From contig NZ_JAGQBX010000004.1 in the NCBI RefSeq assembly GCF_024345855.1, positions 1 to 64,000 of the forward strand: 64,000 bases of DNA, in the 5' to 3' direction. This document shows, one piece after another, positions 35,271-42,818 of the stretch. Made by a program: the position numbers and the translations under genes. The notes under the pieces are model-generated. The model ran no database searches and was not told the origin of the DNA. It saw nothing but the letters and a program-made list of their open reading frames with translations. Source of the DNA: Synechococcus sp. GreenBA-s. Its GTDB lineage: Bacteria; Cyanobacteriota; Cyanobacteriia; PCC-6307; Cyanobiaceae. Each line of letters starts with the position of its first letter. Position 1 is the first letter of the stretch.

Positions 35271-36515
35271 ATGCGCTGGTCGCGCCCCTCCACCACCCTC
35301 TGCGCCTTCCTCACCCTGCTCAACGACCGGCTGGGGGAGAGCATCGTGTTTCCGCTGCTGCCCTACCTGCTGGCCAGCTTCAGCGGCAGCGGCCGCACCC
35401 TGGGGTTGCTGGCGGGCAGCTACGCCGTGGCCCAGTTCGCCTTCACGCCCCTGATCGGCGCCCTGAGTGATCGCTTCGGCCGCCGGCCGGTGATGGCCGC
35501 CTGCGTGGCCGGCTCGGTGCTGGGCCTGGGCCTGTTCGCCCTCACGATCACGATCGACTGGGCGACGGTGCCCTGGGCCGCCGGCACCGCCCTGCCACTG
35601 GTGCTGCTGTTCGTGGCCCGGCTGATCGATGGGGTGAGCGGCGGCACCGCCGCCACCGCCGGCGCCGTGCTGGCCGACATCTCCACCCCCGAGAACCGGG
35701 CCAAGGCCTTCGGACTGATCGGCGTGGCCTTCGGCCTGGGCTTCATCCTCGGCCCCGCCCTCGGCGGCCTGCTGGCCGGGGTGAACGTGACCCTGCCGGT
35801 GTGGGCCGCGGCCGGGTTCGCCCTGGTGAACCTGCTGCTGGTGCTGGGCCTGCTGCCGGAAACCCACCCGATCGAGGCGCGCCTGCCGTTGCCGCGCAAG
35901 CGCGAGCTCAACCCCTTCACCCAACTCAGGCGCGTGTTCACCAACCCCCAGGTGCGGCGCCTCTGCCTGGCCTTCTTCCTGTTCTTCCTGGCCTTCAACG
36001 GCTTCACCGCCGTGCTGGTGCTCTATTTCAAGCAGGCCTTCGGCTGGGGGCCGGCGCCGGCCGCCACCGCCTTCCTGGTGGTGGGGGTGGTGGCCACCCT
36101 GGTGCAGGGCGGCCTGATCGGCCCGCTGGTGCAGCGCTTCGGCGAGTGGCGCCTGAGCCTGGCGGGCCTGGGGTTCGTGATGGCGGGCTTCCTGCTGGTG
36201 CCCCTGGCCACCCCGGCCAACGCCCAGCCCCTGGTGTTCATCGCCGTGGCGATCCTGGCCCTGGGCACCGGCCTGGTGACGCCATGCCTGCGCAGCCTGG
36301 TGTCGCGCCGCCTGGATGACTCCGGCCAGGGCGCGGCCCTGGGCAGCCTGCAGGGGCTGCAGAGCCTGGGCAGCTTCGTGGGGCCGCCCCTGGCGGGGGT
36401 GGCCTACGACCTGGTGGGCCGCCAGAGCCCCTTCTGGCTCGGCATCGCCCTGATGCTGGGGGTGGTGGCGCTGGTGGCCGGGCGCGCACCGGGACCGGAG
36501 CGGAGCCCCGCCTGA
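35271..36515 (+). CDS. MFS drug/solute exporter
   Basis: A 414-residue major facilitator protein with 12 predicted spans. The loop 2-3 motif is GALSDRFGRRPVMAACV (about residues 65-82), the standard MFS signature. RLIDGVSGGTAATAGAVLAD, GLIGVAFGLGFILGPALGGL (motif C-type) and GNLL-free C-terminal spans resemble TetA/Bcr-type antiporters. Substrate unknown. ATG 35271 is chosen over 35247 because it leaves a normal short N-terminus. It is divergent from the DsbA-like gene. Confidence 0.88.
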   Translation: MRWSRPSTTLCAFLTLLNDRLGESIVFPLLPYLLASFSGSGRTLGLLAGSYAVAQFAFTPLIGALSDRFGRRPVMAACVAGSVLGLGLFALTITIDWATVPWAAGTALPLVLLFVARLIDGVSGGTAATAGAVLADISTPENRAKAFGLIGVAFGLGFILGPALGGLLAGVNVTLPVWAAAGFALVNLLLVLGLLPETHPIEARLPLPRKRELNPFTQLRRVFTNPQVRRLCLAFFLFFLAFNGFTAVLVLYFKQAFGWGPAPAATAFLVVGVVATLVQGGLIGPLVQRFGEWRLSLAGLGFVMAGFLLVPLATPANAQPLVFIAVAILALGTGLVTPCLRSLVSRRLDDSGQGAALGSLQGLQSLGSFVGPPLAGVAYDLVGRQSPFWLGIALMLGVVALVAGRAPGPERSPA

Positions 36516-36615
36516 GCCGGCAGCCGGCGGAGCGTCAAGCGGGGGGAACACGGAGCGAGCCGGAGGGGCTGGCTATGGTTCCAGCTGGGGAAAAGTCGCA
36601 GGGGCGGTACAGGCA

Positions 36616-38754
36616 ATGGCACAACCAGTGGTCGCTCCGGAGCACTACATCAACCGGGAGCTGAGCTGGATCGCCTTCAACCAGCGGGTGCTGGCCCAGG
36701 CCCTGAGCGAGCACACGCCCCTGCTGGAACAGGCCAAGTTCAGCGCCATCTTCAGCAACAACCTCGATGAGTTCTTCATGGTGAGGGTGGCCTCCCTGAA
36801 GTCGCAGATCGAGGCGGGCCTGCAGACCCTCAGCGACGACGGCGCCACCCCCAGCCTGCAGCTGGAGAGGATCCGCGAGGGCCTGCTGCCCCTGTTGGAG
36901 CAGCAGCAGGCCCACTACCGCCACTACCTCAAGCACCAGCTGTCCGAGCACGGCGTGCAGCTGCTCGACTACACCCGGCTCAGCCGCCGCCAGAAGGAGT
37001 GGGTGAACGCCTACTTCCAGAACGCCATCTTTCCGGTGCTGACCCCCCTGGCGGTGGATCCGGCCCACCCCTTCCCCTTCATCAGCAACCTCAGCCTCAA
37101 CGTGGCCGCCCTGATCCGCGACCCGGACACAGGCCACCAGCAGTTCGCCCGGGTGAAGGTGCCCCAGAAGAACCTGCCGCGCTTCGTGCAGATCCCGACG
37201 GAGCTGAGCGAGCACGAGCCCACGCCGATCTACACGGCAGTGCCGCTGGAGCAGGTGGTGGCCTTCAACCTCGAGCTGCTGTTCCCCGGCATGACGATCG
37301 AGGGGCACTACTTCTTCCGCGTCACCCGCGACGCCGACCTGGAACTGCGGGATCTTGAGGCCGACGACCTGATGGAGGCCCTGCAGGAGGGTCTGCGCAA
37401 GCGGCGGCGCGGCGGCGAAGTGGTGCGGCTCGAGGTGGCCGACGAGATGCCCGACGAGGTGGTGGACCTGCTGATGGAGGGCACGGCCGTGGAACCCGAC
37501 GACCTCTACCGGATCAACGGTCCCCTGGGGCTCGACGACCTGATGAGCCTGCTGGCGATCCCCCTGCCCCAGCTCAAGGACAAGCCCCACCTGGGCCGCA
37601 CCGCCCAGGCCCTGGTGCGCACCCAGAAGAGTCGGCTGGAGGACGGCTCGATCAAGGCCGAGGAGTTCGAGAGCATCTTCTCGGTGCTGCGCCGCGGCGA
37701 CGTGCTGCTGCACCATCCCTTCGACCTGTTCTCCACCTCGGTGGAGGAGTTCATCAACCAGGCCGCCGACGACCCCTCGGTGCTGGCCATCAAGATGACC
37801 CTCTACCGCACCTCCAAGGACTCGCCGATCATCGCGGCGCTGATCCGCGCCGCCGAGAACGGCAAGCAGGTGATGGCGCTGGTGGAGCTCAAGGCCCGCT
37901 TCGATGAGGACAACAACATCCAGTGGGCGCGCCAGCTGGAGCGCTCGGGCGTGCACGTGGTGTATGGGGTGCTGGGGCTCAAGACCCACACCAAGATCAC
38001 GCTGGTGGTACGCAAGGAGAAGGAACGGCTGCGCAGCTACTGCCACATCGCCACCGGCAACTACAACTCCAAGACCGCCAGCCTCTACACCGACCTGGGC
38101 CTGCTCACGGCGCGCCCGGAGCTGGGCCAGGACATGGCCGAACTGTTCAACTACCTCACCGGCTTCTCCAAGCAGCAGAACTTCCGACGGCTGCTGGTGG
38201 CGCCGGTGACGCTGCGCAAGGGCATGGAGGCCCTGATCGTCCGGGAGACCGAGCACGCCCTGCTGGGCAAGCCGGCCCACATCAAGGCGAAGATGAATGC
38301 GCTGGTGGATCCGCGCCTCATTGCCCTGCTCTATGAGGCCTCCCAGGCCGGGGTGGAGATCGATCTGGTGGTGCGGGGCATGTGCAGCCTGCGGCCGGGC
38401 CTGGCGGGCATCAGCGACAACATCCGTGTCAGCAGCGTGATCGGGCGCTTCCTCGAGCACTCACGCCTGTTCTGGTTTGCCAACGGCGGCGATGAAGAGA
38501 TGTATATCGGCAGCGCCGACTGGATGCCGCGCAACCTGGATCGGCGGGTGGAAGCGGTGACGCCGATCGAGGATCCATTGCTGCGCCAGCGCCTGGAAAC
38601 CCTGATCGACAGCTATCTGCACGACAACTCCAGCGCCTGGGACATGCAGAGCGATGGCCGCTTCGTGCAGCGGGTGCCGGAAGGAGATGTGGAGCATGCC
38701 GTGCAGCGGCAGCTGATCGACGGCTGGCGCCGCGGGCTACAAACTGTCGCCTGA
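36616..38754 (+). CDS. ppk1: Polyphosphate kinase 1
   Basis: Ppk1, 712 residues, builds inorganic polyphosphate from ATP. The N-terminal part has EHYINRELSWIAFNQRVLAQ and FSAIFSNNLDEFFMVRVASL; the C-terminal catalytic part has the phospho-histidine His458 in LKTHTKITLVVR and the second His in YCHIATGNYNSKTA, plus DNIRVSSVIGRFLEHSRLFW. All expected active-site regions are complete. It lies upstream of a sigma-factor gene after 175 bases. The upstream gap (36516-36615) shows no clear operator. Confidence 0.95.
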   Translation: MAQPVVAPEHYINRELSWIAFNQRVLAQALSEHTPLLEQAKFSAIFSNNLDEFFMVRVASLKSQIEAGLQTLSDDGATPSLQLERIREGLLPLLEQQQAHYRHYLKHQLSEHGVQLLDYTRLSRRQKEWVNAYFQNAIFPVLTPLAVDPAHPFPFISNLSLNVAALIRDPDTGHQQFARVKVPQKNLPRFVQIPTELSEHEPTPIYTAVPLEQVVAFNLELLFPGMTIEGHYFFRVTRDADLELRDLEADDLMEALQEGLRKRRRGGEVVRLEVADEMPDEVVDLLMEGTAVEPDDLYRINGPLGLDDLMSLLAIPLPQLKDKPHLGRTAQALVRTQKSRLEDGSIKAEEFESIFSVLRRGDVLLHHPFDLFSTSVEEFINQAADDPSVLAIKMTLYRTSKDSPIIAALIRAAENGKQVMALVELKARFDEDNNIQWARQLERSGVHVVYGVLGLKTHTKITLVVRKEKERLRSYCHIATGNYNSKTASLYTDLGLLTARPELGQDMAELFNYLTGFSKQQNFRRLLVAPVTLRKGMEALIVRETEHALLGKPAHIKAKMNALVDPRLIALLYEASQAGVEIDLVVRGMCSLRPGLAGISDNIRVSSVIGRFLEHSRLFWFANGGDEEMYIGSADWMPRNLDRRVEAVTPIEDPLLRQRLETLIDSYLHDNSSAWDMQSDGRFVQRVPEGDVEHAVQRQLIDGWRRGLQTVA

Positions 38755-38929
38755 GATACAACAGCGCCACACGGTCAACGGAACGGATCAACAGCGGTGT
38801 CCCTTGCAGCGCAGGCGAAGGACCCACAAAAACGGTGGCAATTCCTACCAGATGTCTTCCGATTTACATCGGTGACCACTTGCCAACGGTGCTACATTCC
38901 GGCCACATCAAAACAGGAGGCCGGGGGTC

Positions 38930-40042
38930 ATGGGGACACCTCAGCATTCCAACCCAGTTGGATCGAGCCGTGATCCACGATCGTCGGGCTCCAGGGCCGG
39001 CGATGAGGGGGATGGCGCCCCCGCCTCCGGGCCTGCAGACGCCTCGGCCTCCGGCATTCAGCTGATCGCCAAGTCGTCGCTCAGCAAACCCGCCATCACC
39101 AAGACCGCAGCGGCCAAGGCGCCCGTCGCCAAGACCGGTGGCGCTCGCCAGAGTGGACGCCTCGGCGCCGATTCGATCGGCTGGTACCTCAGCAACATCG
39201 GCCGTGTGCCGCTGCTGACGCCCGCCGAAGAGATCGAGCTGGCCCACCATGTGCAGGCGATGAAGCGTCTGCAGGCCCTTCCGGTTGACGAACTGACCCC
39301 CCGCCAGCGCCACCAGATCCGCATGGGCACCCGGGCCCGCGATCGCATGATGGCCGCCAACCTGCGGCTGGTGGTGAGCGTCGCCAAGAAGTATCAGAAC
39401 CAGGGCCTGGAACTGCTCGATCTGGTGCAGGAAGGGGCCATCGGCCTGGAGCGCGCCGTCGACAAGTTCGATCCGGCCATGGGCTACAAATTTTCCACCT
39501 ATGCCTACTGGTGGATCCGCCAGGGCATGACCCGGGCGATCGACAACAGCGCCCGCACGATTCGCCTGCCGATCCACGTGAGCGAGAAGCTCTCGAAGAT
39601 GCGGCGCGTTACCCGCGAACTGTCGCACCGCTTCGGCCGCCAGCCCAACCGGCTGGAGCTCGCCCACGCCATGGGCATGCAGCCCACGGAGCTGGAGGAG
39701 CTGATCGCCCAGAGCGCCCCCTGTGCCTCCCTGGATGCCCACGCCCGCGGCGAGGAGGACCGCAGCACCCTGGGTGAGCTGATCGCCGATCCGGCCAGCC
39801 ACAGCTCCATGGATTCCATGGACCGCAGCCTGCAGAAGGAGCACCTCGGCGCCTGGCTGGCCCAGCTCAACGAGCGCGAGCAGAAGATCATCAAGCTGCG
39901 CTTCGGCCTGGAGGGCAGCGAGCCGCTGACCCTGGCCGAGATTGGCCGCCAGATCAACGTGTCGCGCGAGCGGGTGCGGCAGCTGGAGGCCAAGGCGATC
40001 CTCAAGCTGCGGCTGATGACCAACTACCAGCAGGCCGCCTGA
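38930..40042 (+). CDS. Group 2 RpoD-type sigma factor
   Basis: A 370-residue non-essential-type sigma-70 factor. Region 1.2 is GADSIGWYLSNIGRVPLLTP, region 2 includes AANLRLVVSVAKKYQNQGLE and the -10-binding FSTYAYWWIRQGMTRAI (about residue 187), region 3 HVSEKLSKMRRVTREL, and region 4 ends LAEIGRQINVSRERVRQLE. There is no long region 1.1, so it is group 2, not the primary SigA. The first 75 residues are Ser/Ala/Lys-rich. An AGGAGG at 38915-38920 sits 9 bases before the ATG. Regulon unknown; stress or nutrient response is common in this group. Confidence 0.92.
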   Translation: MGTPQHSNPVGSSRDPRSSGSRAGDEGDGAPASGPADASASGIQLIAKSSLSKPAITKTAAAKAPVAKTGGARQSGRLGADSIGWYLSNIGRVPLLTPAEEIELAHHVQAMKRLQALPVDELTPRQRHQIRMGTRARDRMMAANLRLVVSVAKKYQNQGLELLDLVQEGAIGLERAVDKFDPAMGYKFSTYAYWWIRQGMTRAIDNSARTIRLPIHVSEKLSKMRRVTRELSHRFGRQPNRLELAHAMGMQPTELEELIAQSAPCASLDAHARGEEDRSTLGELIADPASHSSMDSMDRSLQKEHLGAWLAQLNEREQKIIKLRFGLEGSEPLTLAEIGRQINVSRERVRQLEAKAILKLRLMTNYQQAA

Positions 40043-40147
40043 CGCCCCAGCGGGCATCGGCGGCTCGGATCGACGGCTCGCCCCGGCCCCTCAGCCGGTG
40101 CCGGCTGGCCCGGTTGCTGATTGGATAGGCGGCTTCGGTTCGGTTCC

Positions 40148-40858
40148 ATGCCCAGCCCCGCCCTGATGCAGTCCCAGCTGCTCGGCATCGCCCTGGTGGG
40201 GCTCTGGCTGGTGGCCCTGGCCGCGGCGGCCCTGGCGGTGCGGCGCCGCTGGCCTGAGCAGCGCGAGTGGAGCCGCAAACTGGTGCACATCGGCACCGGC
40301 GCCGTGGTGCCGATCGCCTGGGCCACCGGCATCGATCGCAGCATCGCCCTGCCTGCCGCGGCGACGATCACCCTGCTTGCAGCCCTCAACCACCGGCTGC
40401 GGGTGCTGCCCGCCATCGAGGACGTGGGTCGCCACAGCTACGGCACCATCGCCTACGGGGCGGCGATCACGGCTCTGCTGGCCCTGTTTTGGCCCGCCCA
40501 GCCGGCGGCGGTGACGGCCGGCGTGCTGGTGCTCGCCCTCGGCGATGGCACGGCGGGCCTGATCGGTCCGCTGTGGCCATCCCCCAGCTGGACGCTGTGG
40601 GGGCATCGCAAGTCGCTGCTGGGCACCGGTGCCATGGCAGCGGTGAGCCTGCTGGCGCTGCTGGCCCTGTGGGGCCTGCTGGTGGCGGTGGGCGGGTCGG
40701 TCAGCGCTACGCCCATCCCCGTGCCCAGCCCGGCGGCCCTGGTGCTGATCGTGGCGGTGGGGGTGGCCTTGGAGCAGGTGGCGCTGCTGGGCCTTGACAA
40801 CCTCACTGTGCCGCTGGGAGTGGGTCTGCTCTGGGACCTGTTGGCACGGGGCGCCTGA
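40148..40858 (+). CDS. Polyprenol/phytol kinase-like membrane protein
   Basis: A 236-residue integral membrane protein with about seven spans. EWSRKLVHIGTGAVV, IEDVGRHSYGTIAYG and LALGDGTAGLIG followed by WGHRKSLLGTGAM form the conserved set of the dolichol kinase/phytol kinase (VTE5-like) and diacylglycerol cytidylyltransferase-like family. In cyanobacteria a relative phosphorylates phytol for tocopherol or chlorophyll recycling; that role here is inference. ATG 40148 is preferred over a TTG at 40121. A convergent gene follows after a GC-rich hairpin. Confidence 0.8.
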   Translation: MPSPALMQSQLLGIALVGLWLVALAAAALAVRRRWPEQREWSRKLVHIGTGAVVPIAWATGIDRSIALPAAATITLLAALNHRLRVLPAIEDVGRHSYGTIAYGAAITALLALFWPAQPAAVTAGVLVLALGDGTAGLIGPLWPSPSWTLWGHRKSLLGTGAMAAVSLLALLALWGLLVAVGGSVSATPIPVPSPAALVLIVAVGVALEQVALLGLDNLTVPLGVGLLWDLLARGA

Positions 40859-40876
40859 GCGTCAGGGTCCGGCCCA

Positions 40877-40903
40877 GGCCCCCCGGCACTCAGCTGGGGG
40901 GCC
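40877..40903. terminator. Hairpin between convergent genes
   Basis: A perfect 8-bp stem (GGCCCCCC at 40877-40884, GGGGGGCC at 40896-40903, 11-base loop) in the 52-base space between the kinase-like gene and the convergent hypothetical gene. No T-run follows, but the place and strength fit a shared terminator. Confidence 0.55.
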
Positions 40904-40910
40904 ACGCCCC

Positions 40911-41312
40911 TCAGGCCCGCAGCATGGCCTCGCAGCGCCGCTGCCAGTCGTGCTGACTGCCGAGCCCGGCCACCAGCAGCCGATCGGCCGGCTCCTCGCG
41001 CAGGCGCCGCTGCCATTGGCGGATCGCCTCGGCCCGCTCCATCCAGCAGTCGAGCACGGTGCGCTGGATCACCACCGGATCCCACTGGCGCTGGCGGGCG
41101 GTGTCGAGGGCCCAGGCCAGCAGGTCGTCGAGCTGGAAGGGGCGGAAGCCGCCGAAGGCCGGACCGGCGGCAGCCCCCGGAGCCAGGGCCTGCGAAGGGA
41201 TGGGCCCCCCAGGGATCTGGGCGGGAGAGGGAGCGGTGCCGAGGGCACTCTGCTCGAGATAGAAGAGCTGCAGCGGATCGCTGAAACCGCAGAACTGCAG
41301 GAGATAGGTCAT
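40911..41312 (-). CDS. Hypothetical protein behind a CIRCE-like operator
   Basis: A 133-residue protein I do not recognise. It starts MTYLLQFCGFSDPLQLFYLE, has a Pro/Gly/Ala-rich middle (about residues 27-50), and a helical C-terminal part with FQLDDLLAWALDTARQRQ and RRLREEPADRLLVAGLGS. No signal peptide, cysteine motif or enzyme signature. A clear ribosome-binding site, GGGAGGT, lies 6 bases before the ATG. A CIRCE-like inverted repeat lies about 92-122 bases upstream, which suggests heat or stress control (inference). Confidence 0.75.
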   Translation of the reverse strand: MTYLLQFCGFSDPLQLFYLEQSALGTAPSPAQIPGGPIPSQALAPGAAAGPAFGGFRPFQLDDLLAWALDTARQRQWDPVVIQRTVLDCWMERAEAIRQWQRRLREEPADRLLVAGLGSQHDWQRRCEAMLRA

Positions 41313-41366
41313 GGCATGACCTCCCGATTACCTTGGTTGGTCCACCCTAGGGAAGGCCGCCGAGGC

Positions 41367-41387
41367 AACTGTCAGACATGGACAGTT
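41367..41387. repeat. Inverted repeat in the hypothetical gene leader
   Basis: A perfect 7-bp inverted repeat, AACTGTC (41367-41373) and GACAGTT (41381-41387), spaced by 7 bases. It lies between the CIRCE-like element and the start codon of the gene at 40911-41312. It may be a second operator or a leader hairpin. Confidence 0.45.
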
Positions 41388-41403
41388 TGCGACGGGAGTA
41401 ACG

Positions 41404-41434
41404 CTCTGGCACTCAGACTTGGCGAGTGCCAGAG
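41404..41434. promoter_or_regulatory. CIRCE-like operator
   Basis: An 11-bp perfect inverted repeat, CTCTGGCACTC-N9-GAGTGCCAGAG. The central GCACTC-N9-GAGTGC and the exact 9-base spacer match CIRCE, the operator of the HrcA heat-shock repressor (TTAGCACTC-N9-GAGTGCTAA); 7 of 9 bases agree in each arm. CIRCE is normally found before groESL or hrcA. Here the only downstream gene is the unknown protein at 40911-41312 on the minus strand. Confidence 0.55.
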
Positions 41435-41436
41435 TG

Positions 41437-41489
41437 AAAAGGGACGTGCAATCGAGCTGAATCAGCTGTGTCGTTGGCCCTCACGTCCC
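41437..41489 (-). terminator. Probable aroF terminator
   Basis: On the minus strand, 9 bases after the DAHP synthase stop, GGGACGTG (41489-41482) pairs with CACGTCCC (41448-41441), directly followed by TTTT. The long loop contains a second perfect hairpin, AGCTGA-N-TCAGCT (41455-41467). A stem followed by four Ts is consistent with an intrinsic terminator separating DAHP synthase from the next minus-strand gene. Confidence 0.55.
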
Positions 41490-41497
41490 CCGGGCTC

Positions 41498-42571
41498 TCA
41501 GGCCACCGCCAGCTCGCGATCCTGGGCCTCGGCCACCGCCGCCGCCAGCTCGGCCAGCAGCTCGCGGGTGGTGGCCAGATCGATGCAGGCATCGGTGACG
41601 CTCTGGCCGTAGGTCAGCTGGGAGCGGTCGGGGCAGATCTTCTGGCTGCCGGCCACCAAGTGGCTCTCGATCATCACGCCCATCACGTGGCGGGAGCCGC
41701 TGCGCAGCTGCTCAGCCACCTGGCCGGCCACCTCACCCTGGCGGCGGTAGTCCTTGTTGGAGTTGCCGTGGCTGCAGTCCACCATCACCCGGGCGGGCAG
41801 ACCCGCCTTGGCGGCGGCGGCGGCGGCCTCCTCCACCGCCTCCGGGTGGAAGTTGGTGCCGCGCTTGCCGCCCCGCAGCACCAGGTGGCCATCGGGGTTG
41901 CCGGTGGTGGTCACGATGGCGGCGTGGCCATCGCGGTTGATGCCCAGGAAATGGTGGGGCCGGGCTGCCGCCTCCATGGCGTGCAGGGCGGTGGAGGCGC
42001 TGCCATCGGTGCCGTTCTTGAAGCCGATCGGCATCGACAGGCCCGAGGCCATCTCGCGGTGGGTCTGACTCTCGGTGGTGCGCGCACCGATGGCGGTCCA
42101 GCTGATCAGGTCGGCGATGTACTGGGGCACCACCGGATCCAGCAGCTCGGTGGCTGCCGGCAGGTCCATCTCGGCCAGGTGGAGCAGCAGGCCCCGGGCC
42201 AGCCGCAGGCCGGTGTTGATGTCGTAGCTGCCGTCGAGGTGGGGGTCGTTGATCAGGCCCTTCCAGCCCACGGTGGTGCGGGGCTTCTCGAAGTACACGC
42301 GCATCACCACTTCGAGCTGACCCCGGTAACGGGCGTGCTCGGCGGCGATGGCCTCGGCGTACTCCTTGGCGGCGTCCACGTCGTGGACGGAGCAGGGCCC
42401 CACGATCACCAGCAGGCGCCGGTCATCGCCCCGCAGGATCGCCTTGATCCGCTCGCGGGCGTCACGCACCGTGGCGGCAGCAACATCGCTGAGGGGCAGC
42501 TCTCGGTGGAGCAGGGCCGGAGGCACCAGCGGCCGTGTTTCCACCACGTGGAGATCGGAGGTGGGAAGCAT
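41498..42571 (-). CDS. aroF: 3-deoxy-7-phosphoheptulonate synthase
   Basis: Class I (AroFGH-type) DAHP synthase, 357 residues, first step of the shikimate pathway joining PEP and erythrose 4-phosphate. LLVIVGPCSVHDVDAAKEYA, MRVYFEKPRTTVGWKGLIND, WTAIGARTTESQTHREMASG, GFKNGTDGS and VDCSHGNSNKDYRRQ are all diagnostic. Which aromatic amino acid inhibits it cannot be read here. ATG 42571 is chosen because conserved sequence begins there; the open frame extends to 42667. aroE, a later shikimate-pathway gene, is also in the window at 56787. Confidence 0.93.
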   Translation of the reverse strand: MLPTSDLHVVETRPLVPPALLHRELPLSDVAAATVRDARERIKAILRGDDRRLLVIVGPCSVHDVDAAKEYAEAIAAEHARYRGQLEVVMRVYFEKPRTTVGWKGLINDPHLDGSYDINTGLRLARGLLLHLAEMDLPAATELLDPVVPQYIADLISWTAIGARTTESQTHREMASGLSMPIGFKNGTDGSASTALHAMEAAARPHHFLGINRDGHAAIVTTTGNPDGHLVLRGGKRGTNFHPEAVEEAAAAAAKAGLPARVMVDCSHGNSNKDYRRQGEVAGQVAEQLRSGSRHVMGVMIESHLVAGSQKICPDRSQLTYGQSVTDACIDLATTRELLAELAAAVAEAQDRELAVA

Positions 42572-42818
42572 GGCCGCGATCCGGGTCGACGGATTGACCC
42601 GCCAGCCTAGAAGCTCCACCGGAGGGCGGGTCCGGGGCGTCAGAACCGGCGCACCCCGGCCGCCCATGGCGAGCAGCAGCGCGGGTCATGCCCCCTGAAA
42701 CCCACGCAGGGCCCGCTGGCACCGGTTCTGCAGCCGTTGCCACCCAGGTCGGTGCGGCGGCACAGAAGAATGGAGAGCAACTCCGCCGCCCGGGGCTGCG
42801 CCCCGCAAGCTCGCGCCG

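Noticed and set aside
36535..38460. Minus-strand ORF of 641 residues opposite ppk1
   Set aside because: Shadow, His/Val/Gln-rich; ppk1 is complete on the plus strand.
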